Shown here: in pieces, positions 27,540-36,038 of the stretch
How positions within the stretch are numbered: the first letter of the stretch is position 1
How the letters are laid out: each line of letters begins with the position of its first letter
Source: Vibrio bathopelagicus
GTDB lineage: Bacteria; Pseudomonadota; Gammaproteobacteria; Enterobacterales; Vibrionaceae
Direction of reading: 5' to 3'
Assembly (NCBI RefSeq): GCF_014879975.1
Contig: NZ_CP062500.1
Location: forward strand, 2,914,001-2,978,000
Length of the DNA stretch: 64,000 nucleotides
The notes under the pieces: generated by a model
The model's input: only the letters and a program-made list of their open reading frames with translations
Told to the model about the DNA's origin: nothing
Databases searched by the model: none
Made by a program: the position numbers and the translations under genes

Positions 27540-27634
27540 ATTATACTCATGCGACCACTAATAAAGTAATGCCATCCTCACACTTTCGTACAAGATTCAT
27601 GTACCATTCACACACAAATGTGAGCCAAATCACA
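27540..27634 (-). promoter_or_regulatory. nupC promoter with CRP site(s)
   Basis: On the minus strand a perfect -10 TATAAT lies at 27545-27540. A perfect-arm CRP site (TGTGA-GCCAAA-TCACA) is at 27619-27634, and a half-site with a degenerate second arm is at 27567-27582. The two centres are 52 bases apart, roughly at -40 and -92 from the expected start. A palindrome GTACA-N7-TGTAC (27588-27604) lies between them. This spacing resembles CRP/CytR promoters. Confidence 0.7.
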
Positions 27635-27678
27635 AGCTCAATGCAATTTACGCAAACGATAAACAAAAACCTTCGATT

Positions 27679-28491
27679 TTATTCACATATACCGAATGCA
27701 CGATGGCTATTTTGCCACATTTGCGCTGCAACCGATTGCTTTGTCTCATTTCTAAGCAAAATAAGTTCATTTAATATCGTAACTAAATGTTTGGAATGAT
27801 TAACATTTCCTTGGTTTCCGTGCATAGGCATGTCGGGAGCATCGGTTTCCAACACCAAGCATTCAAGGGGCAATTTAGCGATAGTTGTGCGCGTTTTCTG
27901 TGCTCTTGGATAAGTTATCGTTCCACCGACGCCAATATAGAAACCGAGCTTGATCCACGCCAAAGCTTGCTGCTCACTCCCCGAAAAGCCGTGAATCACG
28001 CCACCCAAAGTGAATTTGTGCTGTTTTATTAGCTCAATAAGTCGGTTGTAAGACTTCCTTTCATGGATGATTAAAGGTAGTTCAAATGCCTTCGCGAGTT
28101 CCATTTGTTGGATGAAAAAACGCTCTTGCTTGTCTCTATCTACATCCACAAAGAAGTCGAGTCCGCACTCTCCTATCGCAACACATTGGCTCGTTCTTGA
28201 AGAGAGTAATTGGCGAAGTTCCAAAAACTGCTCATCCTCCGCTTGCTCTAAAAAGTAAGGATGGAAGCCTAATGCGTAGTAAACATTGGGGTGAGATTGA
28301 GCGATTTCATCAAGCTTCCTCCAATTACTCTGGCCAATAGAAGGAATCAGCAGCTTGTCGACTTGTGCTTGTTTCGCCTCTTTAACGTAACCTTCAATAC
28401 CTTTATCAAGTGCAATAGTTTGCTCAAAGGTGTCAAAGTCCGCATGGCAATGAGTGTCAAACAGCGGAAATTCACTTAATTGCGGCGTCAT
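27679..28491 (-). CDS. TatD-family metal-dependent hydrolase (YjjV-like)
   Basis: The 270-residue TIM-barrel protein has the metal-binding HxH motif in FDTHCHADFD, the Glu in GECGLDFF, later His residues (IIHERKSY, VIHGFSG) and ETDAPDMP. This is the full catalytic set of TatD-type DNases. It resembles YjjV, which in E. coli also lies near the deo genes, consistent with a nucleic-acid salvage role. The start at 28491 lies inside the preceding DUF5363 gene (20-base overlap). It ends about 45 bases before the nupC CRP site. Confidence 0.88.
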   Translation of the reverse strand: MTPQLSEFPLFDTHCHADFDTFEQTIALDKGIEGYVKEAKQAQVDKLLIPSIGQSNWRKLDEIAQSHPNVYYALGFHPYFLEQAEDEQFLELRQLLSSRTSQCVAIGECGLDFFVDVDRDKQERFFIQQMELAKAFELPLIIHERKSYNRLIELIKQHKFTLGGVIHGFSGSEQQALAWIKLGFYIGVGGTITYPRAQKTRTTIAKLPLECLVLETDAPDMPMHGNQGNVNHSKHLVTILNELILLRNETKQSVAAQMWQNSHRAFGICE

Positions 28492-28627
28492 TTTCCCCAC
28501 TCTCTGCTTGTTTTCCTTGAGGATCACGGCGATAAGCCACACAGCTACGCTTGTTCTCAGGCGTTAAGCCAAGCTCTTCGCACCACTTATCGTATTTCTT
28601 AATCCAAGCTTTTATCCAACTGAACAT
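28472..28627 (-). CDS. DUF5363-family small protein
   Basis: The 51-residue protein starts MFSWIKAWIKKYDKWCEELG and contains LTPENKRSCVAYRRDP, which I recognise as the DUF5363 pattern. GAGGC precedes the ATG. Its 3' end overlaps the start of the TatD-family gene by 20 bases in another frame, which suggests translational coupling. The function is unknown. Confidence 0.78.
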   Translation of the reverse strand: MFSWIKAWIKKYDKWCEELGLTPENKRSCVAYRRDPQGKQAESGENDAAIK

Positions 28628-28663
28628 ACTTGCCTCACGCCTCTAACCTCAAATAACACGTAT

Positions 28664-28698
28664 AAAAAAACGTCTATTGCAGAACAATAGACGTTTTT
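28664..28698 (-). terminator. Terminator of prfC
   Basis: The perfect 14-bp stem AAAAACGTCTATTG / CAATAGACGTTTTT has a 5-base loop and, on the minus strand, a T7 run. It lies 28 bases after the prfC stop. Confidence 0.92.
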
Positions 28699-28725
28699 GT
28701 TTAACTCGAATAGAGCGCAGAGTAA

Positions 28726-30306
28726 TTAGTGCTCGCGCGTCGCTCGGAATTGAACTTCTGGGAAACGTTCAGAAGCTAGGTTCAAATTCACCATTGTTGG
28801 TGCAATGTAAGACAGGTTATCACCACCATCTAACGCTAGGTTAGCTTGGCTCTTACGTTTGAATTCTTCTAGTTTCTTAGCGTCATCACATTCAACCCAA
28901 CGTGCTGTTGCAACGTTCACACCTTCGTAAATCGCTTCAACGTTGTATTCCGCTTTTAAGCGCGCTACAACCACATCAAACTGAAGTACACCAACTGCAC
29001 CAACGATCAGATCGTTATTTTGCAAAGGACGGAATACTTGAACCGCACCCTCTTCAGAAAGCTGAACCAAGCCTTTTAGAAGTTGCTTCTGTTTCAGTGG
29101 ATCGCGCAGACGGATACGACGGAACAGTTCAGGCGCAAAGTTAGGAATACCTGCAAACTTCAAGCTTTCGCCTTGAGTAAAAGTATCGCCAATCTGGATT
29201 GTGCCGTGGTTATGCAGACCAATGATGTCACCAGCGTATGCTTTTTCAGCACGCGCACGGTCACCTGCCATGAAGGTTACCGCATCTGAGATACTCACGT
29301 TCTTACCAGTACGAACATGGTTCATCTTCATACCTTGGTCGTAAGTACCCGATACGATACGCATGAATGCGATACGGTCACGGTGTTTTGGATCCATGTT
29401 TGCTTGGATCTTAAAGACGAAACCAGAGAACTTTTCTTCAGTAGCTTCAACATCACGCTCATTCGCTTGACGCGTTTGAGGTGCTGGAGCCCATCGAGTT
29501 AGGCCGTCAAGCATGTGGTCAACACCGAAGTTGCCCAATGCAGTACCGAAGTAAACCGGAGTCAACTCGCCAGCAAGGAACAGTTCGTGATCAAACTCAG
29601 GGCATGCGCCGATAACCAATTCAAGCTCTTCACGAACGCTGCTCGCCAGATCTTCACCGACAGCTTCGTCCAGTTCAGGGTTATCTAGACCTTTGATGAT
29701 GCGAACTTCTTGGATCTCATGGCCGTGGCCAGATTCATACAAGATCGTTTCATCACGGTGAATGTGGTAAACGCCTTTAAACTCTTTACCACAACCGATA
29801 GGCCAAGAGATTGGAGCACAAGCCATACCTAGCTCGCTTTCCACTTCATCTAGCACTTCCATTGGGTCACGAACATCACGGTCAAGTTTGTTCATAAACG
29901 TTACGATTGGTGTATCACGTAGACGCGTTACTTCCATCAGTTTACGAGTACGATCCTCGACACCTTTTGCAGCATCGATAACCATCAAACAAGAGTCAAC
30001 CGCGGTTAGTGTACGGTACGTATCTTCCGAGAAATCTTCGTGTCCTGGAGTATCGAGTAGGTTTACTAGGCAATCGTTGTATGGGAATTGCATTACAGAC
30101 GTAGTTACCGAGATACCACGTTCTTTTTCCATCTCCATCCAGTCAGATTTAGCGTGCTGGTTAGAGCCACGGCCTTTTACGGTACCCGCTTTTTGAATCG
30201 CGTTTCCGAATAAAAGAACTTTTTCAGTAATCGTGGTTTTACCCGCATCCGGGTGAGAGATAATTGCAAACGTTCTACGTTTGCTCACTTCTTGTTGGAA
30301 AGACAT
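28726..30306 (-). CDS. prfC: Peptide chain release factor 3
   Basis: The 526-residue translational GTPase has SHPDAGKTT (residues about 17-25), the [16 protein letters not shown] switch 2 typical of RF3, and NKLDRD. RF3 uses GTP to remove RF1/RF2 from the ribosome after peptide release. The length is as usual. It has its own transcription unit between a terminator at 30333-30362 and one at 28664-28698. Confidence 0.96.
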   Translation of the reverse strand: MSFQQEVSKRRTFAIISHPDAGKTTITEKVLLFGNAIQKAGTVKGRGSNQHAKSDWMEMEKERGISVTTSVMQFPYNDCLVNLLDTPGHEDFSEDTYRTLTAVDSCLMVIDAAKGVEDRTRKLMEVTRLRDTPIVTFMNKLDRDVRDPMEVLDEVESELGMACAPISWPIGCGKEFKGVYHIHRDETILYESGHGHEIQEVRIIKGLDNPELDEAVGEDLASSVREELELVIGACPEFDHELFLAGELTPVYFGTALGNFGVDHMLDGLTRWAPAPQTRQANERDVEATEEKFSGFVFKIQANMDPKHRDRIAFMRIVSGTYDQGMKMNHVRTGKNVSISDAVTFMAGDRARAEKAYAGDIIGLHNHGTIQIGDTFTQGESLKFAGIPNFAPELFRRIRLRDPLKQKQLLKGLVQLSEEGAVQVFRPLQNNDLIVGAVGVLQFDVVVARLKAEYNVEAIYEGVNVATARWVECDDAKKLEEFKRKSQANLALDGGDNLSYIAPTMVNLNLASERFPEVQFRATREH

Positions 30307-30332
30307 AGTCGCCCTTTGCTGATCTAAAGCGT

Positions 30333-30362
30333 AAAAAGGGCAAGTAGATAATACTTGCCCTT
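30333..30362 (-). terminator. Terminator of the holD-rimI unit
   Basis: The perfect 11-bp stem AAGGGCAAGTA / TACTTGCCCTT has a 5-base loop and is followed on the minus strand by T5. It lies between rimI and prfC. Confidence 0.88.
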
Positions 30363-30480
30363 GAATTCTGTGTGCGGATTATACAGAAAGCGTGTCACTT
30401 TCTAAAGGGTCAGTTTACACCCTATTTTATTACTGATTCTGTGGTTAGCTATCTAGGGTTAGCTAAAAGACATAATATGA

Positions 30481-30936
30481 CTAGCTAAAGGCCAGAAAAA
30501 GATAGCTCATAATGATCGCATCTTCATTGCCTTGCTTGGTTGGGTAATAATTACGACGGCGATCGACTTCATTAAAGCCAGCCTTCTCGTAAAGATTGAA
30601 AGCATTCACATTACTTTCACGAACTTCCAGCCAAGCACTTTCAGCGTCAGCTTGTTCACACATATCAAGAAAGTGTTCAACTAAAGCTTTGCCGTAGCCT
30701 TTACCTTGCTGCTTTGGGTCAACCGCTATCGTCAGCAAAGTAACTTCACCGACAATGTTCTGAGCATAGAAATAACCGACAACCTCTCCATCCACCTCAA
30801 GAACACGGTGGCTTCCTCCACGGCTATTAAGATCACGGATCATATTTTCAGACCAAGGATGAGAATGCGCAGCCTGTTCAATCTGCCAAATAGCGTCGAG
30901 GTGTTGTTCTGAAGTTGGTAATAATTGATTAGTCAT
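30481..30936 (-). CDS. rimI: Ribosomal protein S18 alanine N-acetyltransferase RimI
   Basis: The 151-residue GNAT-fold enzyme has the acetyl-CoA loop VDPKQQGKGYGKALV, the SAWLEVRESNVNAFNLYEKA stretch and the C-terminal RRNYYP motif typical of RimI. It acetylates the N-terminal alanine of ribosomal protein S18. The ATG at 30936 overlaps the end of holD by eight bases, the usual gamma-proteobacterial order. A GTG two codons upstream is possible. Confidence 0.93.
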   Translation of the reverse strand: MTNQLLPTSEQHLDAIWQIEQAAHSHPWSENMIRDLNSRGGSHRVLEVDGEVVGYFYAQNIVGEVTLLTIAVDPKQQGKGYGKALVEHFLDMCEQADAESAWLEVRESNVNAFNLYEKAGFNEVDRRRNYYPTKQGNEDAIIMSYLFLAFS

Positions 30937-31327
30937 AAGCACAAATTTGTTGCCATAAGTCGCGGCGATGTTGGTTATTACCGTTAATGTCAGACAGTAA
31001 TGGAGATTGAAGTGTTTTAGCCTTCAGTTCATGGGCAGATTCACAACCAGCAAACCACACCCATTCAACCGAACCTAATTCCACAGCAGATAAATGTTGG
31101 GGTTGAAGGTGTAAAGCCTGAGATAAGTCGATCTTGATACTTTTAAGTACGCGTTCAAACATCACGGCGAGATCTTCCTGAGGTTTATCAGGCGAAACCA
31201 ATAGTAACTTGCAGTCGCTCGATAGCGGAATCAATTCAGATTCGTAGCCAGCCAAGCGCTCTGGGTGACTGAGCTCCCATTGGCTGATGCCCATCTCTTG
31301 CAGGTATTGTGCGTGTGTTTGTGACAT
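30929..31327 (-). CDS. holD: DNA polymerase III psi subunit HolD
   Basis: The 132-residue protein starts MSQTHAQYLQEMGISQWELS, the recognisable HolD N-terminus that binds chi, and has the WVWFAGC strand. Psi links the clamp loader to chi and SSB. The start at 31327 is chosen by family alignment; the open frame continues upstream but without a ribosome site. It is upstream of and overlaps rimI. Confidence 0.85.
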   Translation of the reverse strand: MSQTHAQYLQEMGISQWELSHPERLAGYESELIPLSSDCKLLLVSPDKPQEDLAVMFERVLKSIKIDLSQALHLQPQHLSAVELGSVEWVWFAGCESAHELKAKTLQSPLLSDINGNNQHRRDLWQQICAYD

Positions 31328-31408
31328 ATCTAGCGGTGTAACCTTAGGTTTGTTGGTATTGGTCTTGTTAGAGCGAACTGAAAAGAAGCTCATTGGGGCT
31401 GATACTAA

Positions 31409-31440
31409 CAAAAAATAAAGGAGCATCAAGCTCCTTTATT
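31409..31440 (-). terminator. Terminator of the ubiT-yhbS unit
   Basis: The perfect stem AATAAAGGAGC / GCTCCTTTATT has a 5-base loop and a T-rich tract on the minus strand. It lies 43 bases after the acetyltransferase stop. Confidence 0.88.
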
Positions 31441-31482
31441 TAGACTAAATCAGTTTGCATCATATTGCTTAGTGAATAAGGC

Positions 31483-31986
31483 CTATAAGTCGTTAAACTC
31501 AGGGCTATAGGCAATCTTACCCGAACGGTCAGCAAGTACGCCGTCGACTAACTCGATAGCTTGGAAGGCACCTTCAGGTACATCCCAAATGCAGCTAAAG
31601 CCAAACTCACTTGCAGCTTTAAAACCAAAACGACCATAGTAAGCAGGATCACCGAGCACAACACAGGCTGGGTAACCAAAATCCACCAAAGTAGAGAAAG
31701 CTTCTTCAACCAAAGATTTTGCAATGCCTTGGTTTCTGCACTCTGCTTTTACCGCTAAAGGAGCTAAGCCTTGCCAGTTGTGGTCTTCGCCATCAAGCGT
31801 CACAGGGCTGAACATCAGGTGACCAACCACCTCGCCGTCATCTGAACAAGCCACCAGCGACAAGGTTAAATGACTATTCTCACGTAAGCTCATCACCAAG
31901 TTAGCTTCTGCATCCGTTTCAAAAACAGATTTCAATAAACGATCAATGACAAGTATATCTGCCGGTGCTTCAGTTCGAATAAGCAT
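31483..31986 (-). CDS. yhbS: GNAT-family N-acetyltransferase, YhbS-like
   Basis: The 167-residue GNAT protein has the acetyl-CoA loop AECRNQGIAKSLVEEA and the VVLGDPAYYGRFGF motif characteristic of the YhbS group. The substrate is not known. It overlaps the end of ubiT by 17 bases, with GAGGTAA ahead of its ATG; E. coli also has yhbS next to yhbT (ubiT). Whether it takes part in quinone metabolism is unknown. Confidence 0.88.
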   Translation of the reverse strand: MLIRTEAPADILVIDRLLKSVFETDAEANLVMSLRENSHLTLSLVACSDDGEVVGHLMFSPVTLDGEDHNWQGLAPLAVKAECRNQGIAKSLVEEAFSTLVDFGYPACVVLGDPAYYGRFGFKAASEFGFSCIWDVPEGAFQAIELVDGVLADRSGKIAYSPEFNDL

Positions 31987-32497
31987 TCATTACCTCACTT
32001 TGTGTATCTGGGGATTGTACTCCCTTCTGCACAAAATCAGCTAATTGATTTAACAAAGTTTTCATCGGAGTCGGCAATAAGTCCAAATCTACGCTATCCA
32101 TCAAGTTTTTGACTTCTAAACCCAGTTCAGTATCACCCTCAATCGACAGTCTACGCTGGAAAAAAAGCGTATCTGGGTCTTCTTTACGCCCTGCAATAAG
32201 CACAAGATCATTAAGGTTACCGCTAAAGCTTACATCTTCAGAAACCTCTTTATCAGCTACAACTAGTTGCTCATTTTGGTAGCTAATACACCAACTTAAT
32301 CCCATATCTTTGATCGAAACTTTAAGCCACTTATCTTCAAGGAACTCAAAGTCACCGTCTTCTAGAGCTTCTTTGAATACACTTTTCAGCGCCTCCAATA
32401 AGGCTCTTTTTTGTACTGTTTTAGGCAATAACTGGACTGGAGATCGCAAAATTGATGCGGCATTTTGAACTAGTTGAGTGCGAATCTTGTTTATCAC
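31970..32497 (-). CDS. ubiT: Ubiquinone biosynthesis accessory factor UbiT (SCP2 domain)
   Basis: The 175-residue protein has an SCP2 lipid-binding domain, with GRKEDPDTLFFQRRLSIEGD and TELGLEVKNLMDS almost identical in pattern to E. coli YhbT/UbiT. UbiT, with UbiU and UbiV, supports oxygen-independent ubiquinone synthesis, probably by binding prenylated intermediates. I chose the GTG at 32497 (GGATAAG upstream) because the protein then aligns with the 174-residue E. coli form. ubiU and ubiV lie on the other side of the divergent GGDEF-EAL gene. Confidence 0.9.
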   Translation of the reverse strand: MINKIRTQLVQNAASILRSPVQLLPKTVQKRALLEALKSVFKEALEDGDFEFLEDKWLKVSIKDMGLSWCISYQNEQLVVADKEVSEDVSFSGNLNDLVLIAGRKEDPDTLFFQRRLSIEGDTELGLEVKNLMDSVDLDLLPTPMKTLLNQLADFVQKGVQSPDTQSEVMNAYSN

Positions 32498-32569
32498 GTG
32501 ACTTATCCGTAACTTTGTTAATAATATGGAATGCATCATAAATGATGTTAAAAACTCAGTTACTGTTAT

Positions 32570-32595
32570 GTATCAAATTTACTCCTCTTTGATAC
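32570..32595. promoter_or_regulatory. Inverted repeat in the ubiT / rocS-like divergent promoter region
   Basis: A perfect 8-bp inverted repeat GTATCAAA-N10-TTTGATAC lies 73 bases upstream of ubiT and about 160 bases upstream of the GGDEF-EAL gene. It looks like a regulator site. The TTGAT/ATCAA arms point outwards, unlike an FNR site. Confidence 0.5.
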
Positions 32596-32754
32596 TCGAC
32601 CTTTAATATCCTGAAAATCACAGTTATAGTAACTCAGGTAATGAGAATTACAGCGAATCGCTGCGCTCACAGGTAGATACCGATAATTACACACAAGTAA
32701 TAAGTATTTATCTATAGTGAATATTCAAGCTCTTGGAGAATTGGTAGTACTTTG

Positions 32755-34794
32755 ATGCCTCCCCAGCAACTACAACATTGGTTTACTCAGTTAACTGCAA
32801 ACAGCCCGTTCTTTTTTGCAGTTCTTGATGCTCAACATAATTACCTTATGGTTAATGAGCGTTACTGTGATATTGCTGGTTTAACTCAAACTGAGCTTAC
32901 TGGCATGAATGATCGCCAAACCTTAGGCGAGCAATTCTACCAACACCTAAAGCCTTATTATGAGCGCGCATTCAATGGTGAAGCAATTGAAGCTGAAGTC
33001 ACTCTCAACGAGACTGACCTCGATACTAGCCTTCATTTCAGCCTTGCCCCCCTCACTAATGGCAACAAAACCGATTACATCGTATTTCACGCCTTTGACA
33101 CCTCAGAAAATCAAGTCCTCGTTCGCTCTCTAGAAGAATCTGAAGCGAAGTTCCACAAGCTATCTCAACTGCTGCCAGACGGCCTGCTTTTGGTTGAGAA
33201 CGACTACATTTTGTCATCTAACCCAGCGGCAGCAAGATTACTTGGTTTCAACTCACCCTCAGAGTTGCTAGGTGAAGAGCTAGGCCGTCTGTTTATCGAT
33301 GAACAAACCAAAACTGTCTTCAACAATAGGCTGAGTTCTATTATTTCCGAGTCGGGTTTGGTTTGTTTAACCGGGGCTCGATGTGGCTTTGAACGTAAGG
33401 TTCAACTTCATATCGATTCGACCGCTGTGCTAGGAAACAGTACACAATTAGTACTTATCCAAGATGCACAGGAAACAGCAAAACAGTTTACTCCGGCAAA
33501 CAGTGAAGATGCCTATATTGATGCGCTCACCAAACTCTACAATCGAGTAGGGTTTACCAAGCGCCTTGAGCAATTCATTCACAACAACACACCCGTTGTG
33601 ATGCTCTACTTAGACATTGATAACTTCAAGAATATCAATGATTCTCTGGGTCACCACATCGGTGATAAGGTCATCAAAGAAGTGGCTTCACGCCTAAAGC
33701 GCCTACTCCCTCGTCAAGCGGTAGTCGGCCACCTTGGTGGAGATGAATTTGGTATCATCCTGCCAGAGCCGGAACATCAACGAACACCGGAAGCCTTATC
33801 TGAAAAGATCATTGCTCTGATCAATCAACCCTTCGATCTTCACCATTTCAGTAAACGCTTAGCCTGTTCTATCGGCAGCGTGAGCTTTCCTCAAGACGGC
33901 ACAGATGCACGAATCCTGCTGCAAAACGCCGATACCGCGATGTATGAAGCTAAAGATCGTGGTCGTAATCGTCTGATTAAGTTCAACGAGCAGATGAACA
34001 AAGAAGCGCGTATGCGACTTTGGCTTGAGATAGAGCTTCAGAAGGCATTGCAACAAAACGGACTCGAGGTTTGGTATCAGCCAAAGGTGAATGCCCGTGA
34101 TTTCACCATCAACGGCGCAGAAGCTCTGGTTCGTTGGAAGCACCCTGTTGAAGGTTACATCAGCCCTGCCGCATTTATCCCAGTTGCGGAACGTGCAGGC
34201 CTTATCGAACAACTTGGGCGTGTGGTGATGCGTGAAGTATTTGCGACGGTTAAGCGTTGGAAAATGCAAGGCATCCTTCCAGGACGTGTCGCAATCAACC
34301 TTTCTCCAGAACAGTTTGGTAATCCAAAGCTGATTGATTACGTTGAAAAATTACTCCGTTCAACAGAGCTTGATCCAAGCGCGATTACGTTTGAATTGAC
34401 AGAAAGTGCAGTGATGAGTGACAGTGATCACACGCTACAAATGCTCAACGCTATCAAGAAGCTCGGATTCGCCTTGTCCATCGATGACTTTGGTACAGGC
34501 TATTCATCGCTGTCTTACCTAGCTCGCTTCCCGATTGATGAGCTCAAAATTGACCGTGCTTTTATCTCTGATATCGATACGCTACCAAAGCAAATCACCG
34601 TAATCGAAAACATCATCAACCTTGGTAAATCTCTCGATTTAACCGTGGTTGCAGAAGGTGTCGAAACCAGTGAGCAAGCAACTCTGCTTTCTAACCTCAA
34701 CTGTAGTTCCATTCAAGGTTTCCACTTCTATCGACCACAGCCGAAACAAGATGTTGAAGAGCTATTCGCACAAAACCGCCGCCACAAGAACTAG
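32755..34794 (+). CDS. rocS: PAS-GGDEF-EAL c-di-GMP protein, RocS-like
   Basis: The 679-residue protein has two PAS-like domains (about residues 10-120 and 130-245), a GGDEF domain with the intact GGDEF box (328-332) and an EAL domain with EAL at 456-458 and DDFGTGYSSLSYL. Both catalytic signatures are intact; no RxxD inhibitory site is seen five residues before GGDEF. It could make or break down c-di-GMP. V. cholerae RocS (VC0653) lies in the same context between SCP2 and U32-peptidase-type genes and controls rugosity and biofilm; the name rests on that synteny. The ribosome site (GGAG) is somewhat far from the ATG. It has no predicted transmembrane segment. Confidence 0.85.
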   Translation: MPPQQLQHWFTQLTANSPFFFAVLDAQHNYLMVNERYCDIAGLTQTELTGMNDRQTLGEQFYQHLKPYYERAFNGEAIEAEVTLNETDLDTSLHFSLAPLTNGNKTDYIVFHAFDTSENQVLVRSLEESEAKFHKLSQLLPDGLLLVENDYILSSNPAAARLLGFNSPSELLGEELGRLFIDEQTKTVFNNRLSSIISESGLVCLTGARCGFERKVQLHIDSTAVLGNSTQLVLIQDAQETAKQFTPANSEDAYIDALTKLYNRVGFTKRLEQFIHNNTPVVMLYLDIDNFKNINDSLGHHIGDKVIKEVASRLKRLLPRQAVVGHLGGDEFGIILPEPEHQRTPEALSEKIIALINQPFDLHHFSKRLACSIGSVSFPQDGTDARILLQNADTAMYEAKDRGRNRLIKFNEQMNKEARMRLWLEIELQKALQQNGLEVWYQPKVNARDFTINGAEALVRWKHPVEGYISPAAFIPVAERAGLIEQLGRVVMREVFATVKRWKMQGILPGRVAINLSPEQFGNPKLIDYVEKLLRSTELDPSAITFELTESAVMSDSDHTLQMLNAIKKLGFALSIDDFGTGYSSLSYLARFPIDELKIDRAFISDIDTLPKQITVIENIINLGKSLDLTVVAEGVETSEQATLLSNLNCSSIQGFHFYRPQPKQDVEELFAQNRRHKN

Positions 34795-35006
34795 CGAAAC
34801 AATACAAATTGGCTTCGTTATGAAAACAAGCCAAACCATAATAATTCGCTAACCTAAAACGACTCAAGACACAAAAGCGTCACTCGTCAGTACCTCAAAC
34901 GGAGTAAAAGCAGATTTATCCATCTAAACCTGCCTTACATCAATTCCGTCATTCATAATTCTTCATAAAATGCCCGCTTCAATTTCATTCTACTGGTAGT
35001 GAGCAA

Positions 35007-36020
35007 ATGGAACTCTTATGCCCAGCGGGTAACTTACCTGCTTTGAAAACCGCCATTGATTGCGGTGCGGATGCTGTCTATATCGGATTCAAAGACGATA
35101 CCAATGCCCGACACTTTGCAGGCCTTAACTTTGCGGGTAAAAAGCTCGATCGTGCCGTGCAATACGTGCATGACCGCAACAAGAAAATTCACGTTGCCTT
35201 AAATACTTTTGCTCACCCAAATGGTTTCGAACGTTGGACTAATGCCGTAGACAACGCGGCAGCACTGGGTGTTGATGCGCTGATCATCGCAGATATTGCG
35301 GTTCTTGAATACGCAGCAAATAAATACCCGGATCTAGAACTGCATCTATCTGTACAAGCTTCTGCGACCAATGCGGCTGCAATCGACTTCTACCACAAGA
35401 ACTTCAATGTAAAGCGTGTGGTATTGCCTCGTGTATTGTCGATTCATCAGGTCAAACAGCTTTCTCGTAACATCACCTCTGACGTTGACCTTGAAGTATT
35501 CGCTTTCGGTAGTTTGTGCATCATGGCTGAAGGCCGTTGCTACCTATCTTCATACATGACCGGTGAATCCCCTAACACGGTGGGCGCTTGTTCTCCGGCG
35601 AAATATGTACGCTGGCAAGAAACAGAAACAGGCCTAGAATCGCGCTTGAATGAGATCCTTATCGACAAGTACGTAGCAGGCGAAAACGCGGGCTACCCAA
35701 CACTGTGTAAGGGCCGTTTTGAAGCGGATATCGATGGCGAACGTAAGCGATACCATGCACTTGAAGAGCCGACTAGCCTTAATACACTCTCAATGCTTCC
35801 AGAGCTATTTTCGGCCAACGTGGCTTCAGTAAAAATCGAAGGCCGCCAACGTAGCCCGGCTTATGTTGAACAGGTGACTCGTACGTGGCGTGCGGCCATT
35901 GATCGCTACTTAGCGAACCCAGAACAATACCAAGTAGAGCAAGCTTGGAATGCGACACTGGCGAACGTATCTGAAGGCACACAAACTACCCTTGGTGCTT
36001 ACCACCGTAAATGGCAATAG
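35007..36020 (+). CDS. ubiU: O2-independent ubiquinone hydroxylation protein UbiU
   Basis: The 337-residue U32-peptidase-type protein has the four Cys expected to bind a 4Fe-4S cluster (FGSLCIMAEGRC, VGACSPAKY and TLCKGRFE). Despite the old peptidase name, UbiU works with UbiV and UbiT in hydroxylating ubiquinone precursors without oxygen, in the cytosol. It lies six bases upstream of the noise ATG and 18 bases upstream of the true ubiV start, so the pair is an operon. Confidence 0.94.
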   Translation: MELLCPAGNLPALKTAIDCGADAVYIGFKDDTNARHFAGLNFAGKKLDRAVQYVHDRNKKIHVALNTFAHPNGFERWTNAVDNAAALGVDALIIADIAVLEYAANKYPDLELHLSVQASATNAAAIDFYHKNFNVKRVVLPRVLSIHQVKQLSRNITSDVDLEVFAFGSLCIMAEGRCYLSSYMTGESPNTVGACSPAKYVRWQETETGLESRLNEILIDKYVAGENAGYPTLCKGRFEADIDGERKRYHALEEPTSLNTLSMLPELFSANVASVKIEGRQRSPAYVEQVTRTWRAAIDRYLANPEQYQVEQAWNATLANVSEGTQTTLGAYHRKWQ

Positions 36021-36038
36021 CGCCAAATGGAGAACTCA

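Noticed and set aside
32570..32595. FNR site in front of ubiT
   Set aside because: The half-sites face outwards (ATCAA then TTGAT) with a 10-base gap plus flanks, not the TTGAT-N4-ATCAA of FNR.
36027..36038. Upstream ATG of ubiV
   Set aside because: It is the ATGGAG that serves as the ribosome site for the ATG at 36039, which gives the normal protein length.
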